64,000 nt of DNA from Candidatus Mycobacterium wuenschmannii. GTDB taxonomy: Bacteria > Actinomycetota > Actinomycetes > Mycobacteriales > Mycobacteriaceae. Where the stretch lies: contig NZ_CP126981.1 of assembly GCF_030252325.1 (NCBI RefSeq), positions 3,286,001-3,350,000 of the forward strand. The letters are read 5' to 3'. How positions within the stretch are numbered: position 1 is the stretch's first letter; each line of letters starts with the position of its first letter. This document shows, one piece after another, positions 1 to 10,246 of the stretch. Both the position numbers and the translations under genes were made by a program. The notes under the pieces are model-generated. The model ran no database searches, was not told the DNA's origin, and saw only the letters and a list, made by a program, of their open reading frames with translations.

Positions 1-690
1 CGCGAGGCCTTCGACGACGGCGGTCTTACCGACACCGGGCTCACCGATCAGCACCGGGTTGTTCTTGGTACGCCGGGACAGCACCTGCATGACCCGCTCG
101 ATTTCCTTCTCGCGGCCGATTACCGGATCGAGCTTGCCTTCCATGGCCGCCGCGGTCAGGTTGCGACCGAACTGGTCGAGCACCAGCGACGTCGACGGGC
201 TGCCGGACTCGCCGCCGCGGCCACCGGTGCCGGCCTCCGCGGTCTCCTTGCCCTGGTAGCCGCTCAGCAGCTGGATGACCTGTTGGCGCACCCGGGTCAG
301 CTCGGCACCCAGTTTCACCAGAACCTGGGCCGCGACGCCTTCTCCCTCACGGATCAAGCCGAGAAGAATGTGCTCGGTGCCGATGTAGTTGTGGCCGAGC
401 TGCAGCGCCTCGCGCAGGCTCAGCTCGAGGACCTTCTTCGCGCGCGGGGTGAACGGAATGTGCCCCGACGGCGCCTGCTGGCCCTGGCCGATGATCTCCT
501 CGACCTGACTACGGACACCTTCGAGCGAGATGCCCAGCGACTCCAGCGACTTGGCCGCGACCCCTTCACCCTCGTGAATGAGGCCCAGCAGAATGTGCTC
601 GGTGCCGATGTAGTTGTGGTTGAGCATCCGGGCCTCTTCTTGCGCCAGGACGACAACCCTGCGGGCACGGTCAGTAAAACGTTCGAACAT
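1..690 (-). CDS. clpC1: ClpC1, AAA+ unfoldase of the Clp protease (5' part only)
   Basis: Encodes the first 230 residues of the Hsp100 ATPase that unfolds substrates and feeds them to ClpP1P2. The gene runs off the left edge of the window. Two Clp-N repeats are visible (about residues 1-70 and 77-145), each with the [13 protein letters not shown] signature, followed by a Gly/Ser-rich linker and the first nucleotide-binding domain with Walker A GEPGVGKT at 216-223. The start [13 protein letters not shown] matches ClpC1 of other mycobacteria. It lies downstream of lsr2 on the same strand but behind a strong lsr2 terminator, so it should have its own promoter in the 223-base gap. I saw no certain ClgR box there. 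Identification is secure; only the N-terminal part can be assessed. Confidence 0.97.
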   Translation of the reverse strand, partial: MFERFTDRARRVVVLAQEEARMLNHNYIGTEHILLGLIHEGEGVAAKSLESLGISLEGVRSQVEEIIGQGQQAPSGHIPFTPRAKKVLELSLREALQLGHNYIGTEHILLGLIREGEGVAAQVLVKLGAELTRVRQQVIQLLSGYQGKETAEAGTGGRGGESGSPSTSLVLDQFGRNLTAAAMEGKLDPVIGREKEIERVMQVLSRRTKNNPVLIGEPGVGKTAVVEGLA

Positions 691-834
691 TGGCGTCTAC
701 CTGCTCTTCCCTCACCAGCGGTACTGCGTCATTGTCGGCTTTAGCGCCGACACCGCGTACCTGTCTTCCACTGTAGTGGGCTACCGCCCGGGCTTCCCAC
801 CTTGCTGTCGGTAACCCAATGCGGTTGCAACAAA

Positions 835-871
835 GCAACGCGGGAAAACAGTTAATCGTTTCCCGCGTTGC
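835..871 (-). terminator. Rho-independent terminator after lsr2
   Basis: A perfect inverted repeat with 12-base arms (CAACGCGGGAAA and its complement) encloses an 11-13 base AT-rich loop. On the minus strand it is followed by CTTTGTTGC. It lies about 45 bases past the lsr2 stop codon and should separate lsr2 from clpC1. Confidence 0.8.
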
Positions 872-913
872 GTATCGATCAGTTCGCCACCAGCGAAAGC
901 CGGCTTCCCCGGA

Positions 914-1252
914 TCAGGTGGCGGCGTGGAATGCGTCGATCACGTCGGCCGGGATGCGGCCGCGCGTCGATACGTTGTGTCCGTTGCGGCGAGCCCAGTC
1001 GCGAATCGCGGCGCTCTGCTCGCGGTCGATGGCACCCCGGCCACGGCCGGAGCTGGAACGCCCGCGGCGACGGCCGCCGACGCGGCGGGAGGCTTCCACC
1101 CACTGCTTCAGGTCGTTACGAAGTTTCGTCGCATTCTTGGCCGAAAGGTCAATCTCATACGTCACGCCGTCGAGACCGAATTCGACGGTTTCATCGGCGG
1201 CGCCTTCACCGTCGAAATCGTCGACAAGAGTGACGGTCACTTTCTTCGCCAT
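914..1252 (-). CDS. lsr2: Lsr2, H-NS-like nucleoid-associated protein
   Basis: Encodes a 112-residue xenogeneic silencer that bridges AT-rich DNA and represses horizontally acquired, PE/PPE and cell-wall lipid genes. The N-terminal dimerisation domain begins [18 protein letters not shown] basic linker ([15 protein letters not shown]) leads to the C-terminal DNA-binding domain with the AT-hook-like RGR in [10 protein letters not shown]. The start at 1252 is chosen because it gives the conserved N-terminus and the family length (112 residues in M. tuberculosis); an open frame continues upstream but is not conserved. It is followed by a clear terminator and separated from lysS by about 118 AT-richer bases that must hold its promoter. 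The AT-rich stretch at 18.3-18.6 kb is a plausible target. Confidence 0.97.
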   Translation of the reverse strand: MAKKVTVTLVDDFDGEGAADETVEFGLDGVTYEIDLSAKNATKLRNDLKQWVEASRRVGGRRRGRSSSGRGRGAIDREQSAAIRDWARRNGHNVSTRGRIPADVIDAFHAAT

Positions 1253-1370
1253 CGGCTGAGCCTCATGCTTTCTTCTTAGACACTTGCCATACAAGACACG
1301 TGCTCGGACCGCCCCCGCCGATAATCTGCCATATCCCGACGAGTAATTCAATACAGCGTGACAGCGACGC

Positions 1371-2885
1371 TCAGTTGCTATGCGGACGCACAATAGGAAA
1401 CAATACTGTCTCCCTAATTGACAGGCCGGTCAAGGCCATCAGCAGGCGATCGATGCCCATTCCGGTTCCGGTGCACGGCGGCATAGCGTGCTCGAGAGCG
1501 ACAAGAAAATCCTCGTCGAGCACCATTGCCTCGTCGTCGCCGGCGGCCGCGGCCCGGGCCTGCTCAGCGAATCTTTCGCGCTGCACCACCGGGTCGATCA
1601 ACTCGGAGTATCCGGTGGCCAGCTCGAAGCCCCGGATATACAGGTCCCACTTCTCGGTGACGCCGGCAATGCTGCGGTGTTGCCGGGTCAAAGGCGTTGT
1701 CTCGACCGGAAAGTCCTTCACGAAAGTAGGTGCGGTCAGCGTCGAGCCGACGGTGTGCTCCCAGAGTTCCTCGACCAGCTTGCCGTGTCCGTAGCCACGG
1801 TCGGCGGGAACCTCAACGTCGAGTGACGCGGCGATTGCGAGCAAACGATCGACATTGGTGTCTGGTGTGATCTCTTCGTGAAGTGCCTCAGATAGCGATG
1901 GATACATTTGTATCGACGCCCATTCTCCGTCGATGTCATAGACGCTGCCATCGGGTAGCGGAAGTTCTCGAGTACCGATCGCCTCGTCAGCCACCTGTTG
2001 AATAAGCTCGCGGGTTACCACGGCAGAATCGTCATACGTTCCATACGCTTGATACGTCTCGAGCATGGAAAATTCGGGAGAATGCGTCGAATCGGCGCCT
2101 TCGTTTCGGAACACCCGATTTACTTCGAAGACCTTGTCGAGACCTCCCACCACACATCGCTTGAGGAACAGTTCCGGGGCTATACGAAGGTAGAGATCGA
2201 TGTCGAGTGCATTGGAGTGCGTCACGAACGGGCGCGCCGCGGCGCCACCGGCCAAAGTCTGCAGCATCGGCGTTTCGACTTCTAAAAAGCCGCGTTGCTC
2301 GAGAGCATTGCGCAATGCGCGCATGACCGCAATTCGCTGCCGGGCCACCGTGCGCGCCTGCGGCCGCACGATCAGATCGACGTAGCGCTGACGAACGCGG
2401 GATTCCTCGCTCATCTCTTTATGGGCCACCGGCAGCGGCCGCAACGCCTTGGAGGCCATCAGCCAACTGTCGCCGAGGACGGACAGCTCCCCGCGCCGCG
2501 AGCTGATCACCTCGCCGTGCACGAAGACGATGTCGCCGATATCGACGTCGGACTTCCATTCGTCGAGGGCTTCCTGCCCGACGCCGGCCAAACTCAACAT
2601 CACCTGAAGCTGGGTGCCGTCGCCGTCCTGGAGGCTGGCGAAGCACAGCTTGCCCGAGTTGCGGGCGAACACCACCCTGCCGGCGACGCCGACGATGTCC
2701 CCGGTGGTCGAGTCGGCGGGCAGATCGGGATGCGCGGCGCGCACCTGCGCCAGGGTGTGGGTGCGCGGGACCTCGACGGGGTAGGGATCACGGCCCTCGG
2801 CCGCCAGCCGCTCGCGTTTGTCTCGGCGAATTCGGAATTGCTCCGGGAGGTCGTCTTGCGGGTCCCTAGGGTCGGCGGCGCTCAC
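1371..2885 (-). CDS. lysS: Lysine--tRNA ligase, class II
   Basis: Encodes a 504-residue cytosolic enzyme that charges tRNA-Lys. The N-terminal OB-fold anticodon-binding domain spans about residues 55-170. The class II catalytic core contains motif 2 (RNEG in [18 protein letters not shown]) and motif 3 ([11 protein letters not shown]) near the C-terminus. Length and the C-terminal PIVRP are typical of mycobacterial LysS (505 residues in M. tuberculosis). It starts at GTG (2885). This is the separate LysS, not the LysX form fused to a membrane lysyl-transferase domain, since no extra domain is present. It is the last gene of the panC-panD-coaX-lysS series, 105 bases after coaX. Confidence 0.96.
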   Translation of the reverse strand: MSAADPRDPQDDLPEQFRIRRDKRERLAAEGRDPYPVEVPRTHTLAQVRAAHPDLPADSTTGDIVGVAGRVVFARNSGKLCFASLQDGDGTQLQVMLSLAGVGQEALDEWKSDVDIGDIVFVHGEVISSRRGELSVLGDSWLMASKALRPLPVAHKEMSEESRVRQRYVDLIVRPQARTVARQRIAVMRALRNALEQRGFLEVETPMLQTLAGGAAARPFVTHSNALDIDLYLRIAPELFLKRCVVGGLDKVFEVNRVFRNEGADSTHSPEFSMLETYQAYGTYDDSAVVTRELIQQVADEAIGTRELPLPDGSVYDIDGEWASIQMYPSLSEALHEEITPDTNVDRLLAIAASLDVEVPADRGYGHGKLVEELWEHTVGSTLTAPTFVKDFPVETTPLTRQHRSIAGVTEKWDLYIRGFELATGYSELIDPVVQRERFAEQARAAAAGDDEAMVLDEDFLVALEHAMPPCTGTGMGIDRLLMALTGLSIRETVLFPIVRPHSN

Positions 2886-2990
2886 GACCTGCCAGCTTAA
2901 AGGACACGGCGTTGTGCCCGCGAAACAGAAGCGATGGTCGTGATCCTGCCCATACCGCAGCCCTGGCTTCGGGTTGGCGCGGCGCGCGCC

Positions 2991-3806
2991 TCAGCGTGCG
3001 GTCTTGAGCCGTCCGCGCTGACTGTCCCGGTTGCGCTCGAACACCAACCGCAATCCCTGCAGGGTCAGGTGCTGGTCGTAGTGGTCGACGGAGGTCAGCT
3101 CGGCCAGCAGCAGCGGCGCGGTGTGGCCGGTGGCGACCACGGTCACGTTGTCGCCGGCGAATCCGTCGACGTCTTCCCGGATCCGGCCGACCAATCCGTC
3201 CACCAGTCCGGCGAACCCGAACACAGCGCCGGCCTGCATGCACTCGACGGTGTTCTTGCCGACGACCGAGCGGGGCCGCGCCAACTCGACCCGGCGCAGC
3301 GCGGCCGAGCGGGCCGCCGCGGCGTCGGAGGACACCTGGATGCCCGGCGCGATCGCGCCGCCCAGGAATTCGCCCTTGGCCGACACCACGTCCACGCAGA
3401 TCGAGGAGCCGAAGTCGATCACGATCGCTGCGGTGTTGTACTTCTGAAAAGCGGCCAGACAGTTGACGATTCGGTCCGCGCCGACTTCCTTCGGGTTGTC
3501 GACGAGCAGCGGGATCCCGGTGCGCACACCCGGCTCGATCAGCACGTGCGGCACCGTCGGCCAATACTGCTCGAGCATCACCCGCACCTCGTGCAGCACC
3601 GACGGCACGGTCGATAGCGCCGACGCGCCCGTCAGCTGATCCGAGTCGTCGCCGATCAGTCCGTCGATGGTGAGCGCGAGCTCATCGGCGGTGATCTCCG
3701 CTTCGGTACGAATCCGCCACTGCTGCACGACTTTCGCGTGCTCCTTGGAGCCGGTGATCAGCCCGACGACGGTGTGGGTGTTGCGAACGTCGATGGCCAG
3801 CAGCAC
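2991..3806 (-). CDS. coaX: Type III pantothenate kinase
   Basis: Phosphorylates pantothenate, the first step from vitamin B5 to coenzyme A. The protein has 271 residues. It begins [16 protein letters not shown], the ASKHA phosphate-1 motif with the catalytic Asp6. Further on come [11 protein letters not shown] and [10 protein letters not shown] (second acidic motif), and ATGHTAPLL near the end. The GTG at 3806 is preferred because it gives exactly the family N-terminus; an upstream extension would overlap panD. It lies 13 bases after panD, so pantothenate synthesis (panC, panD) and its use are transcribed together. In M. tuberculosis the CoaX protein is reported inactive or dispensable because CoaA is present; whether that holds here cannot be judged from sequence. 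Confidence 0.95.
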   Translation of the reverse strand: MLLAIDVRNTHTVVGLITGSKEHAKVVQQWRIRTEAEITADELALTIDGLIGDDSDQLTGASALSTVPSVLHEVRVMLEQYWPTVPHVLIEPGVRTGIPLLVDNPKEVGADRIVNCLAAFQKYNTAAIVIDFGSSICVDVVSAKGEFLGGAIAPGIQVSSDAAAARSAALRRVELARPRSVVGKNTVECMQAGAVFGFAGLVDGLVGRIREDVDGFAGDNVTVVATGHTAPLLLAELTSVDHYDQHLTLQGLRLVFERNRDSQRGRLKTAR

Positions 3807-3819
3807 GGCTAGCGGGCCT

Positions 3820-4227
3820 TCATCGCGGCGACACCAGCTCGCCGGCATCGGCGGGAACGTACGCCGGGTCGCTGCCGAGGTCGATCGCGTTGTTGTCGGC
3901 GTCGACGAAGACGATCTTCGGCTGGTAGGTGCGCGCTTCGGCATCTTCCATCTGCGCGTAGGCGATCAGAATCACCAGGTCGCCGGGGTGCACGAGATGC
4001 GCTGCTGCGCCGTTGATTCCGATCACGCCACTACCGCGCTCACCGGTGATCGCATAGGTGACCAGCCGGGCGCCGTTGTCGATGTCGACGATCGTCACCT
4101 GTTCGCCCTCGAGCAGGTCGGCCGCGTCCATCAGGTCGGCGTCGATCGTCACCGATCCCACGTAGTGCAGGTCCGCCTGTGTGACGGTGGCGCGGTGGAT
4201 CTTCGACTTGAGCATGGTCCGTATCAT
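3820..4227 (-). CDS. panD: Aspartate 1-decarboxylase proenzyme
   Basis: A pyruvoyl-dependent enzyme that decarboxylates L-aspartate to beta-alanine for pantothenate synthesis. The 135-residue proenzyme self-cleaves between Gly24 and Ser25, visible in the motif YVGSVTID, so Ser25 becomes the pyruvoyl group. Conserved KIHRATVT and Tyr58-type residues in [16 protein letters not shown] are present. The start at 4227 is chosen because it puts the cleavage site at 24/25 and has GGAGGA just upstream; its first base is the last base of the panC stop (TGATG), indicating translational coupling. PanD is the known target of pyrazinoic acid in M. tuberculosis. The C-terminal tail is slightly shorter than the 139-residue tuberculosis protein. 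Confidence 0.96.
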   Translation of the reverse strand: MIRTMLKSKIHRATVTQADLHYVGSVTIDADLMDAADLLEGEQVTIVDIDNGARLVTYAITGERGSGVIGINGAAAHLVHPGDLVILIAYAQMEDAEARTYQPKIVFVDADNNAIDLGSDPAYVPADAGELVSPR

Positions 4228-5171
4228 CAATTCCTCCACGGTGATTCGAGGGACTCGGCCGATGCGGCGGGCACCCGCCCGTCGGCGCCGACGGTGGTTC
4301 CGATTTCGATTGCGACGTTGTCGAGCAGTCTGGTCTTGCCGAGTCGGGCCGCCACCAGCAGGCGGCCGGCGCCGACGGCCGGCGCTGGACCCAGTGCGCT
4401 GTCGCGCACTTCGAGGTAATCCACGTCGATCGCGGGTTCCGCCGACAGCACCGAACGAGCGGCCTCGACCGCGGCAACCGCCCCACCGGGCGCGGCATGC
4501 GAGCCGGCCAACAGGGCCGCCGACAAGATGCCGGCCAATTCGCGCTCGGCGGCGCTGAGGTAGCGATTGCGCGACGACATCGCCAGGCCGTCGGTCTCGC
4601 GCACGATCGGCACGCCGACGACCCGGACGTCGATGTTGAGGTCGGCAACCATCTGACGAACCATCACCAACTGCTGATAGTCCTTCTCGCCGAAAAAGAT
4701 TCGATCCGGGGCGACGATCTGCATCAGCTTGCAGACAACCGTCAGCATGCCCGCGAAGTGGGTGGGCCGCGCCGAACCCTCGAGCTCCGATCCCAACGGC
4801 CCGGGGTAGATCGTGGTCCGCGGACCGTCCGGGTACATCGCCGAAGCGCTTGGTGTGAAGACGATTTCGACTCCCTCGCCGCGCAGCAGTTCGAGGTCGG
4901 CTTCGAGGATCCGCGGATAGGCATCGAGATCCTCGTCGGCGCCGAACTGCAGCGGGTTCACGAAGATCGACACGACCACGACCGACCCGGGCACCAGCTT
5001 CGCGGCGCGCACCAGCGCGAGGTGCCCGTCGTGCAACGCACCCATGGTCGGCACCAGCATCACCCGGCGGCCGGTGCGGCGCAGCGCGCGGCTGACCTGG
5101 CCGACCTCCGCGGGGGCCGCATAGACGTTGAGTTCACCGGCGCTGAACCTGGGTGGCCGAGTCGTGCTCAT
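4227..5171 (-). CDS. panC: Pantothenate synthetase
   Basis: Condenses pantoate with beta-alanine, using ATP through a pantoyl-adenylate, to make pantothenate. The 314-residue protein has the nucleotidyltransferase signatures [14 protein letters not shown] (HIGH-like), [25 protein letters not shown] and [11 protein letters not shown]. Its start overlaps the stop of the DUF2520 gene (ATGA) and its stop overlaps panD by one base. The co-transcribed panD product supplies its beta-alanine. Confidence 0.97.
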   Translation of the reverse strand: MSTTRPPRFSAGELNVYAAPAEVGQVSRALRRTGRRVMLVPTMGALHDGHLALVRAAKLVPGSVVVVSIFVNPLQFGADEDLDAYPRILEADLELLRGEGVEIVFTPSASAMYPDGPRTTIYPGPLGSELEGSARPTHFAGMLTVVCKLMQIVAPDRIFFGEKDYQQLVMVRQMVADLNIDVRVVGVPIVRETDGLAMSSRNRYLSAAERELAGILSAALLAGSHAAPGGAVAAVEAARSVLSAEPAIDVDYLEVRDSALGPAPAVGAGRLLVAARLGKTRLLDNVAIEIGTTVGADGRVPAASAESLESPWRN

Positions 5172-6073
5172 CGCGCCAACACCGCCAGCACATCATCGGG
5201 GGCGTGCACTTTCTCCGCGGTGCGCATCGCGTTGACGCGGTAGGCCTGCGCCAGCTGTGGGTCGACGGTCTGCAGCGCGTGCAGGTGACCGGCAACGACG
5301 CCGGCGTCGCCGCGGGCGATGGGGCCGGTCAGGGCCGCTTGGCCGCGCTGCAATGTGTTCTCCAGCGCCGCGCGGGCCAGCGGGCCGAGGATGCGCTCGG
5401 CGATGCCGCCGGGCTGGTTGTCGACGAGTTGCTGGCCCAGCAGTTCGGTACCGGACACCGCGGCGCGCAGCGCGTCGAGCGCGTCGGTGAGAACGGTGAC
5501 GATGTGGTTGCCCGCGTGGGCCAGGGCCGCGTGATAGAGCGTGCGGGCCTGCTCGGGCACCCGGAACGGCTCGCCGCCGATCTCGAGGACCAGCGACTGC
5601 GCGATCGCGTAGCCGACCTCGTCGGCGGCGGTGATCCCGAAGCAGGTGTCGGGGAGGCGCGCGATGTCCTCGTCGGATCCGGTGAACGTCATCGCCGGGT
5701 GAATCGCCAACGGGATGCAGTCAGCGAGCGGGGCCAATACGCCGACGCCGTTGACGCCGGAGGTGTGCGCGACGATCGTTCCCGGCCGTACGGCGGACGT
5801 CGCCGCCAAACCCGTTACCAGACCGGGTAATTCGGTGTCCGGCACCGCCAGCAGTAGCAACTCGGCGCTGCCGGCGACGTCGGGCACGGGAACAACCGGA
5901 GTGTCGGTGAGTCGCTGTTCGGCACGCAGTCGCGAAGCGCGGGAGACGGCGCTGCAGGCGACCACGACATGGTCGACGCGTTCGAGCGCCACCCCGAGTG
6001 CGGTTCCCACCCGGCCGGCGGAGATGATCCCCACCTTGAGTCGAGCGGGGCGCAATCCGTCGAACTGCACCAT
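5168..6073 (-). CDS. Rossmann-fold and DUF2520 domain protein (Rv3603c type)
   Basis: Encodes a 301-residue protein of the 6-phosphogluconate/ketopantoate-dehydrogenase-like superfamily. The N-terminal NAD(P)-binding Rossmann domain has [14 protein letters not shown] (residues about 13-26). The C-terminal helical DUF2520 domain covers about 150-285. Because it is translationally coupled to panC (4-base overlap), a ketopantoate reductase-like step in pantothenate synthesis has been an attractive guess for this family, but that is inference from context. The start at 6073 is taken as the first ATG in frame ahead of the Rossmann motif; the frame also stays open far upstream through the next gene, which I regard as chance in GC-rich DNA. 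Confidence 0.88.
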   Translation of the reverse strand: MVQFDGLRPARLKVGIISAGRVGTALGVALERVDHVVVACSAVSRASRLRAEQRLTDTPVVPVPDVAGSAELLLLAVPDTELPGLVTGLAATSAVRPGTIVAHTSGVNGVGVLAPLADCIPLAIHPAMTFTGSDEDIARLPDTCFGITAADEVGYAIAQSLVLEIGGEPFRVPEQARTLYHAALAHAGNHIVTVLTDALDALRAAVSGTELLGQQLVDNQPGGIAERILGPLARAALENTLQRGQAALTGPIARGDAGVVAGHLHALQTVDPQLAQAYRVNAMRTAEKVHAPDDVLAVLAR

Positions 6074-6176
6074 CGCAGAGAAATCCTTTGGTTTCGTTCC
6101 AGTCCCGCGTAGCGGGTACCGGACGGTCGTTAAGACTGTACCGCGACGATCAGGGCGAAACGCTGTGGTCTTCGCC

Positions 6177-7913
6177 TCAGTCTTCGCGACGGCGGCGACG
6201 TCCTCCGCTGCCCTCAGACGGCGAGGACTGCAGCCGTGCCAGCAGGTCGGCCACCGATTGGCCACCCGATTGGGGCTCCTCAGCCTCCGCCAGCGGGTCG
6301 GTGGTGCGGTGACGTGCAGCCGGGGGCGGCGGCGACATCGCCGGACCGCGATCCGCGGCCGGAATCGTTGGCGGCGGGGGCGGGGGCGGCGGCGGTGACA
6401 TGGCCGGGGCCGGAGCCGCGGATCCGACGCCGGAGGGATCGGGTTGATCAGCGCCGTGCCGCGAGCGTGCACGGCGACCCGACGATTCGCCCCATTCCGC
6501 GGCCGATTCGACGGCCGGACCAGGCGCTGCGTCCGCCGATCCACTGGAATGCCGACCGCGGCGCTCGGCCGGTGGGTCGGTGGGCGGTTCACCAGCGCTC
6601 GGCGATCGGTGGGACGGCTTGTCGCGCGACGGGCCGTTGTCGTAGGCCCACGACGCCGGAGCGGGGCCTTCTGTCTGGCCGGCGTTCCAGTTGCTGCCGG
6701 GAGACCCGGCGGGGCGCCACTGTCCCTCGGCGCTGACCGGTTGCCAGGCCGCCGGCTGCTCGGGCTGGCGCGGCGCCTGGGCCGGTGGTGGCCACGGGAT
6801 GCGCGGCTGCTGCGGCTCGGGCTGCTGCTGCGCCGGCGCGAACTGCGGCTCGGGCGGCTGCTGGGGCTCGGGCTGAGCGGGTGGCGGCGTCGGCTCCGGC
6901 TGCGGGGGCGGCGGCGCGGGCGCGAACTGGGGCTCCGGCTGGGCGGGACCTTCGGCCCGGCGGTGGGAGCGCCGCGGCGGTTGAGGAGGTTCGAACCGCT
7001 CGGGTCCCGGGCCGGGAGCGGGCCAGGCGCTGGGCTGGCCCGGCGGCGGACCCCAGCCGCGGCCCTCCTGGGGACGTTCGACCGGGCTCGCGGGTGGCTG
7101 CGGCGCCGGCGGCGCCTGCGGTGGGATCCATGCGGCGGGCTGCGGCTCGCTGCGCGGAGCGTCCTGGTCAGCGGGCCGCCGATGCGAGCCGCGGTCCGGC
7201 TCGGGCGGTTCGGCGGGTCGATTCTGCCGGGGCGGTGAGTACGCCTCGTGCGCCTGCGGCGCGTAGTTCGGCTGGTAGCTCTCCGCGGCCGGCTGCCGCG
7301 GCGGCGGGACCAGCGGCTCCTCGTGCACGTCGATGATCGAGTCGTCGGCTCGGCGGGCGGGCTCCTCGGCGCGCACGGACTGCACCCGGTTGATGCGCTC
7401 GCGCGCACTTTCGTTGTCGCGGTCCCATTCGCTGTAACCGCGCACGGCCTTGCGTTCGCCCTCCAAGGCCGGGCGCTCGCTGAGCTCGGCGTCGAACAGG
7501 ATCTCCAGGTTGGTGCGCAGCGCGGCCAGCTCGGCCCGCAGCTCGGAAACCTCGTCGTTGGCCTGCGCACGCAGTTCGGTGGCGAGTTCGCGACGCAGCT
7601 GCGACTCCACCGTCAGCTCGTATTCGCGGCGCGCGGAGATCTCCCGGTCCAACTGCAGGTCGTAGACCAGCTTCAAGTCACGCGCCCGGGCCTGATCGAC
7701 ATCGCTCTGCCGGCGATAGATCACGGACACGAAGGCCGCGACAACCGCGGCCCACAGCGCGAGGATCACGGCGAGCTTCAGCAACTCCACCCGGCTGGTG
7801 AAGACCAGCGCGGAACTGGCGCCGATTGCCAGCACCAGCAACGCCGTCAGCAGAACCCAACCTGGTCTGCGGCCGCTGCGCCGCACGCGGGCGCCGCGGG
7901 ACAGATCGGTCAT
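6177..7913 (-). CDS. Membrane protein with coiled coil and long Pro-rich tail (Rv3604c/DUF6779 type)
   Basis: Encodes 578 residues. A short basic N-terminus is followed by two membrane segments (about 19-38 and 43-62). A charged alpha-helical region follows (about 70-150) that looks like a short coiled coil. The remainder is very rich in Pro, Gln, Glu and Ala, ending in an Arg-rich tail. The start MTDLSRGARVRRSGRRPGW at 7913 matches the tuberculosis homologue as I remember it; nine more codons are open upstream. The function is unknown. Position between the fol and pan genes is conserved in mycobacteria. The Pro-rich region is cytoplasmic by the positive-inside rule, suggesting a scaffold role, which is inference. 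Confidence 0.85.
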   Translation of the reverse strand: MTDLSRGARVRRSGRRPGWVLLTALLVLAIGASSALVFTSRVELLKLAVILALWAAVVAAFVSVIYRRQSDVDQARARDLKLVYDLQLDREISARREYELTVESQLRRELATELRAQANDEVSELRAELAALRTNLEILFDAELSERPALEGERKAVRGYSEWDRDNESARERINRVQSVRAEEPARRADDSIIDVHEEPLVPPPRQPAAESYQPNYAPQAHEAYSPPRQNRPAEPPEPDRGSHRRPADQDAPRSEPQPAAWIPPQAPPAPQPPASPVERPQEGRGWGPPPGQPSAWPAPGPGPERFEPPQPPRRSHRRAEGPAQPEPQFAPAPPPPQPEPTPPPAQPEPQQPPEPQFAPAQQQPEPQQPRIPWPPPAQAPRQPEQPAAWQPVSAEGQWRPAGSPGSNWNAGQTEGPAPASWAYDNGPSRDKPSHRSPSAGEPPTDPPAERRGRHSSGSADAAPGPAVESAAEWGESSGRRARSRHGADQPDPSGVGSAAPAPAMSPPPPPPPPPTIPAADRGPAMSPPPPAARHRTTDPLAEAEEPQSGGQSVADLLARLQSSPSEGSGGRRRRRED

Positions 7914-8010
7914 GGCCCGACTGTACCGGCCCTGGGTCACCGCGCGTGTCGTGCGCTCCGGCGTTTCTCACCTGGACTTATCGCCTGATTTCGGCGGTCG
8001 GCGGGCCCGG

Positions 8011-8487
8011 CTAGCTTTCGGCGCCCTCGCCGTTGTCGGTCGGATCGCCCGGCGATCGGCAGCAATGCTGCAACCACAGCCCGGCGGCCACCAAAGCGAG
8101 TGCGCTCAGCGCCGCGACCGCGGTTCCGGTGGTGTCCTGGGCGGCCACCCGAAGCCACGCCCGACGCGGTAAGAGATAGACCAGGACGCCGACCCACCAG
8201 CCCAGTGCCAGCGCACCGACCCAGGCCGATGCCTGCGCGACGACCAGGCTGCGGGCCACCGACAGCGGATGGATCCACCCCGGAGCGTCACCAATCTCGC
8301 CCGCGGCGATCTTGGCCCGCACATGGCGACCCCAGCCCGCTTCGGCGGCCGCAACGGCGAGCAACGAGAGGCCGGTCCACACCGTGATCGGCGGAAACCA
8401 TCGATACAGCGTCAGCACCAGCAGATAACCCCCCACCGCAGTGCCGAGCACCGCGGCCGTCAGGTCACGTTTGCGGGTGGGACCCAT
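8011..8487 (-). CDS. DUF3180 membrane protein (Rv3605c type)
   Basis: Encodes a 158-residue integral membrane protein with four predicted helices (about 10-28, 35-52, 80-105 and 118-138). DUF3180 is an actinobacterial family of unknown function almost always found directly after folK. The start at 8487 gives [15 protein letters not shown] and shares one base with the folK stop (TGATG), so it is translated with the folate genes. A role in folate or pterin handling at the membrane is suggested only by this fixed position. Confidence 0.88.
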   Translation of the reverse strand: MGPTRKRDLTAAVLGTAVGGYLLVLTLYRWFPPITVWTGLSLLAVAAAEAGWGRHVRAKIAAGEIGDAPGWIHPLSVARSLVVAQASAWVGALALGWWVGVLVYLLPRRAWLRVAAQDTTGTAVAALSALALVAAGLWLQHCCRSPGDPTDNGEGAES

Positions 8488-9026
8488 CAGCTCTCGGTGC
8501 GCGGCTCGAGCACGAAGTCGGTGTGCCGCACGCCGGCCCGGTCCGTCGGATCCAGTTCGGCGATCAGCCTGGCGACGGACTCCTTGCCGCCGGCCACGGT
8601 CAGCGTCGCGTCGGGATCGACCGCGAGCCACGGGATCAGCACGAAGGCCCGCAGGTGGGCCAGCGGATGCGGCAGGGTCAGGCCGTCTTCCAAGGAGAAC
8701 AGCTCGGTGTCACCCTCCAGCGCCGTCAGGTGACAGCTGATCAGGTCGACATCGAGCGTGCGCGGACCCCATTTCTGGCCGCGGACGCGATCGGCCGCGA
8801 CCTCCATCGCCTGCGCGCAGCGCAACCACCCGTGCCCGTCGAGCGTCGCGTCTTCGGCGATCAGCACCGCGTTCAGAAAGGGACCCTGCTCGACGCCACC
8901 CCAGGCCGCCGTCTCATAGACCGGCGACACCGCCGTGACCGATTCGCCGAGCCGGTCGAGCACCGACTGCAGCCTGGCCTGCCGGTCGCCGAGGTTGGAT
9001 CCGATCGACAGCACGACACGAGTCAT
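8487..9026 (-). CDS. folK: 2-amino-4-hydroxy-6-hydroxymethyldihydropteridine pyrophosphokinase
   Basis: Transfers pyrophosphate from ATP to 6-hydroxymethyl-dihydropterin, preparing it for FolP. The 179-residue protein has the HPPK signatures SIGSNLGDR near the N-terminus, the loop motif GPFLNAV, and [11 protein letters not shown] with the Mg-binding Dx[13 protein letters not shown] is typical of the C-terminal half. Its start overlaps the folB stop by four bases. Confidence 0.96.
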   Translation of the reverse strand: MTRVVLSIGSNLGDRQARLQSVLDRLGESVTAVSPVYETAAWGGVEQGPFLNAVLIAEDATLDGHGWLRCAQAMEVAADRVRGQKWGPRTLDVDLISCHLTALEGDTELFSLEDGLTLPHPLAHLRAFVLIPWLAVDPDATLTVAGGKESVARLIAELDPTDRAGVRHTDFVLEPRTES

Positions 9027-9412
9027 AGGGGCACCACCTGACCGCGGCCGCCGCGCCGGGATCGGCGGGCCACCACCGCGACGTCGTCGAAGGTCTGGGG
9101 AATCGGGGCTTGCGGCTTGTGCACTGTCACCTCCACTGCGTGCACACGATGGTCCTTCATCACGTCTTCGGCGATCTCGCCGGCGACCGTCTCGATCAAA
9201 TTACGTGCCGGGCCCGCGACGACAGCGGCGGCCCGCTCGGCCAGCACGCCGTAGTCGTAGGTATCGGCCAGATCGTCGCTGGCCGCGGCCTTCGCCAGGT
9301 CGATCCAGACGGTGACGTCGACGACGAAGTCCTGACCGTCGGCCCGCTCATGCTCGAACACGCCATGGTTGCCGCGAACTTTCAAGCCGCGCAACTCGAT
9401 TCGATCAGCCAT
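9023..9412 (-). CDS. folB: Dihydroneopterin aldolase
   Basis: Splits 7,8-dihydroneopterin into 6-hydroxymethyl-dihydropterin and glycolaldehyde in folate synthesis. The 129-residue protein shows [19 protein letters not shown] (active-site Glu in the GxxxxE context), [21 protein letters not shown] and the catalytic-lysine strand [10 protein letters not shown]. It lies 6 bases after folP and overlaps folK (ATGA). Confidence 0.96.
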   Translation of the reverse strand: MADRIELRGLKVRGNHGVFEHERADGQDFVVDVTVWIDLAKAAASDDLADTYDYGVLAERAAAVVAGPARNLIETVAGEIAEDVMKDHRVHAVEVTVHKPQAPIPQTFDDVAVVARRSRRGGRGQVVPL

Positions 9413-9418
9413 CTGCTC

Positions 9419-10246
9419 CTACCGCCCCGCCTGGGTCCATGCTTCGACCACTTTGACAGCATCGACCGACGCTCGCACGTCGTGTACCCGAACTCCCCAG
9501 GCGCCATGCAACGCCGCCAGCGCCGACACCACCGCGGTCGCCGTCTCGCGACCATCGGGCGGCCGCACCGCGCCGTCGAGGCCGGCCAGCAGTGTGCCGA
9601 GAAAGCGCTTGCGGGACGCACCGACAAGCACTGGGACGCCTCCGGCCACCAGGTCCGGCAACGCGTGCAGCAGCGCCCAGTTGTCGTCGGCCGATTTGGC
9701 GAAGCCGAGACCGGGGTCGACGATCAGCTTCGCCGGATTCACCCCTGCCGCAACGGCGTTGTCGACGCAGGCCATCAACTCGTCGCGCACCTCGCCGACC
9801 ACGTCGCGATACGGCGGTACCTGATGCGGTCGCTCGGTCGACACCGAGCGCCAGTGCATGAGCACCCACGGCGCGTCGGCCTCGGCCAGCAGGCCCGCCA
9901 TGGCCGGGTCGGCGCGGCCGCCGGAGACGTCGTTGACCATCGTCGCGCCGTTCTCCAGCGCGGCCCGTGCCACACCTGCGTGCATCGTGTCGACACTGAC
10001 GGTAATCCCCTGGGCGGCAAGCTCTTTGATGACGGGGATTACCCGGGAGGTCTCCGCCCGCGGATCGATGCGGGTAGCGCCGGGACGGGTCGACTCGCCC
10101 CCGACGTCGACGATCGACGCCCCGTCGGCGACCAACGTCAACCCCTGCTGCACAGCTCGCTCGGTGTCGAGGTAGCGGCCGCCATCCGAGAACGAGTCGT
10201 CGGTGACGTTCACCACCCCCATGACCTGGACGTGCGGCGGACTCAC
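9419..10246 (-). CDS. folP: Dihydropteroate synthase
   Basis: Joins 6-hydroxymethyl-dihydropterin pyrophosphate with p-aminobenzoate to give dihydropteroate; this is the sulfonamide and dapsone target. The 275-residue TIM barrel has [42 protein letters not shown] and VGASRKRF, the last carrying the resistance-hotspot Ser and Arg. The full set of catalytic motifs supports the active FolP1 type rather than the FolP2-like paralogue. The GTG start overlaps the folE stop by four bases (GTGA). Confidence 0.96.
   Translation of the reverse strand: MSPPHVQVMGVVNVTDDSFSDGGRYLDTERAVQQGLTLVADGASIVDVGGESTRPGATRIDPRAETSRVIPVIKELAAQGITVSVDTMHAGVARAALENGATMVNDVSGGRADPAMAGLLAEADAPWVLMHWRSVSTERPHQVPPYRDVVGEVRDELMACVDNAVAAGVNPAKLIVDPGLGFAKSADDNWALLHALPDLVAGGVPVLVGASRKRFLGTLLAGLDGAVRPPDGRETATAVVSALAALHGAWGVRVHDVRASVDAVKVVEAWTQAGR

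Noticed and set aside
691..913. ClgR-type operator ahead of clpC1
   Set aside because: Only a loose CGC/GCG arrangement was seen (in CGCGGTGTCGGCG); too common in this DNA to call.
5168..7570. An 800-residue open frame joining the DUF2520 gene to upstream sequence
   Set aside because: Beyond 6073 it is a shadow of the membrane-protein gene at 6177-7913; its residues are almost all Arg, Pro and Ser, as expected for an out-of-frame GC-rich reading.
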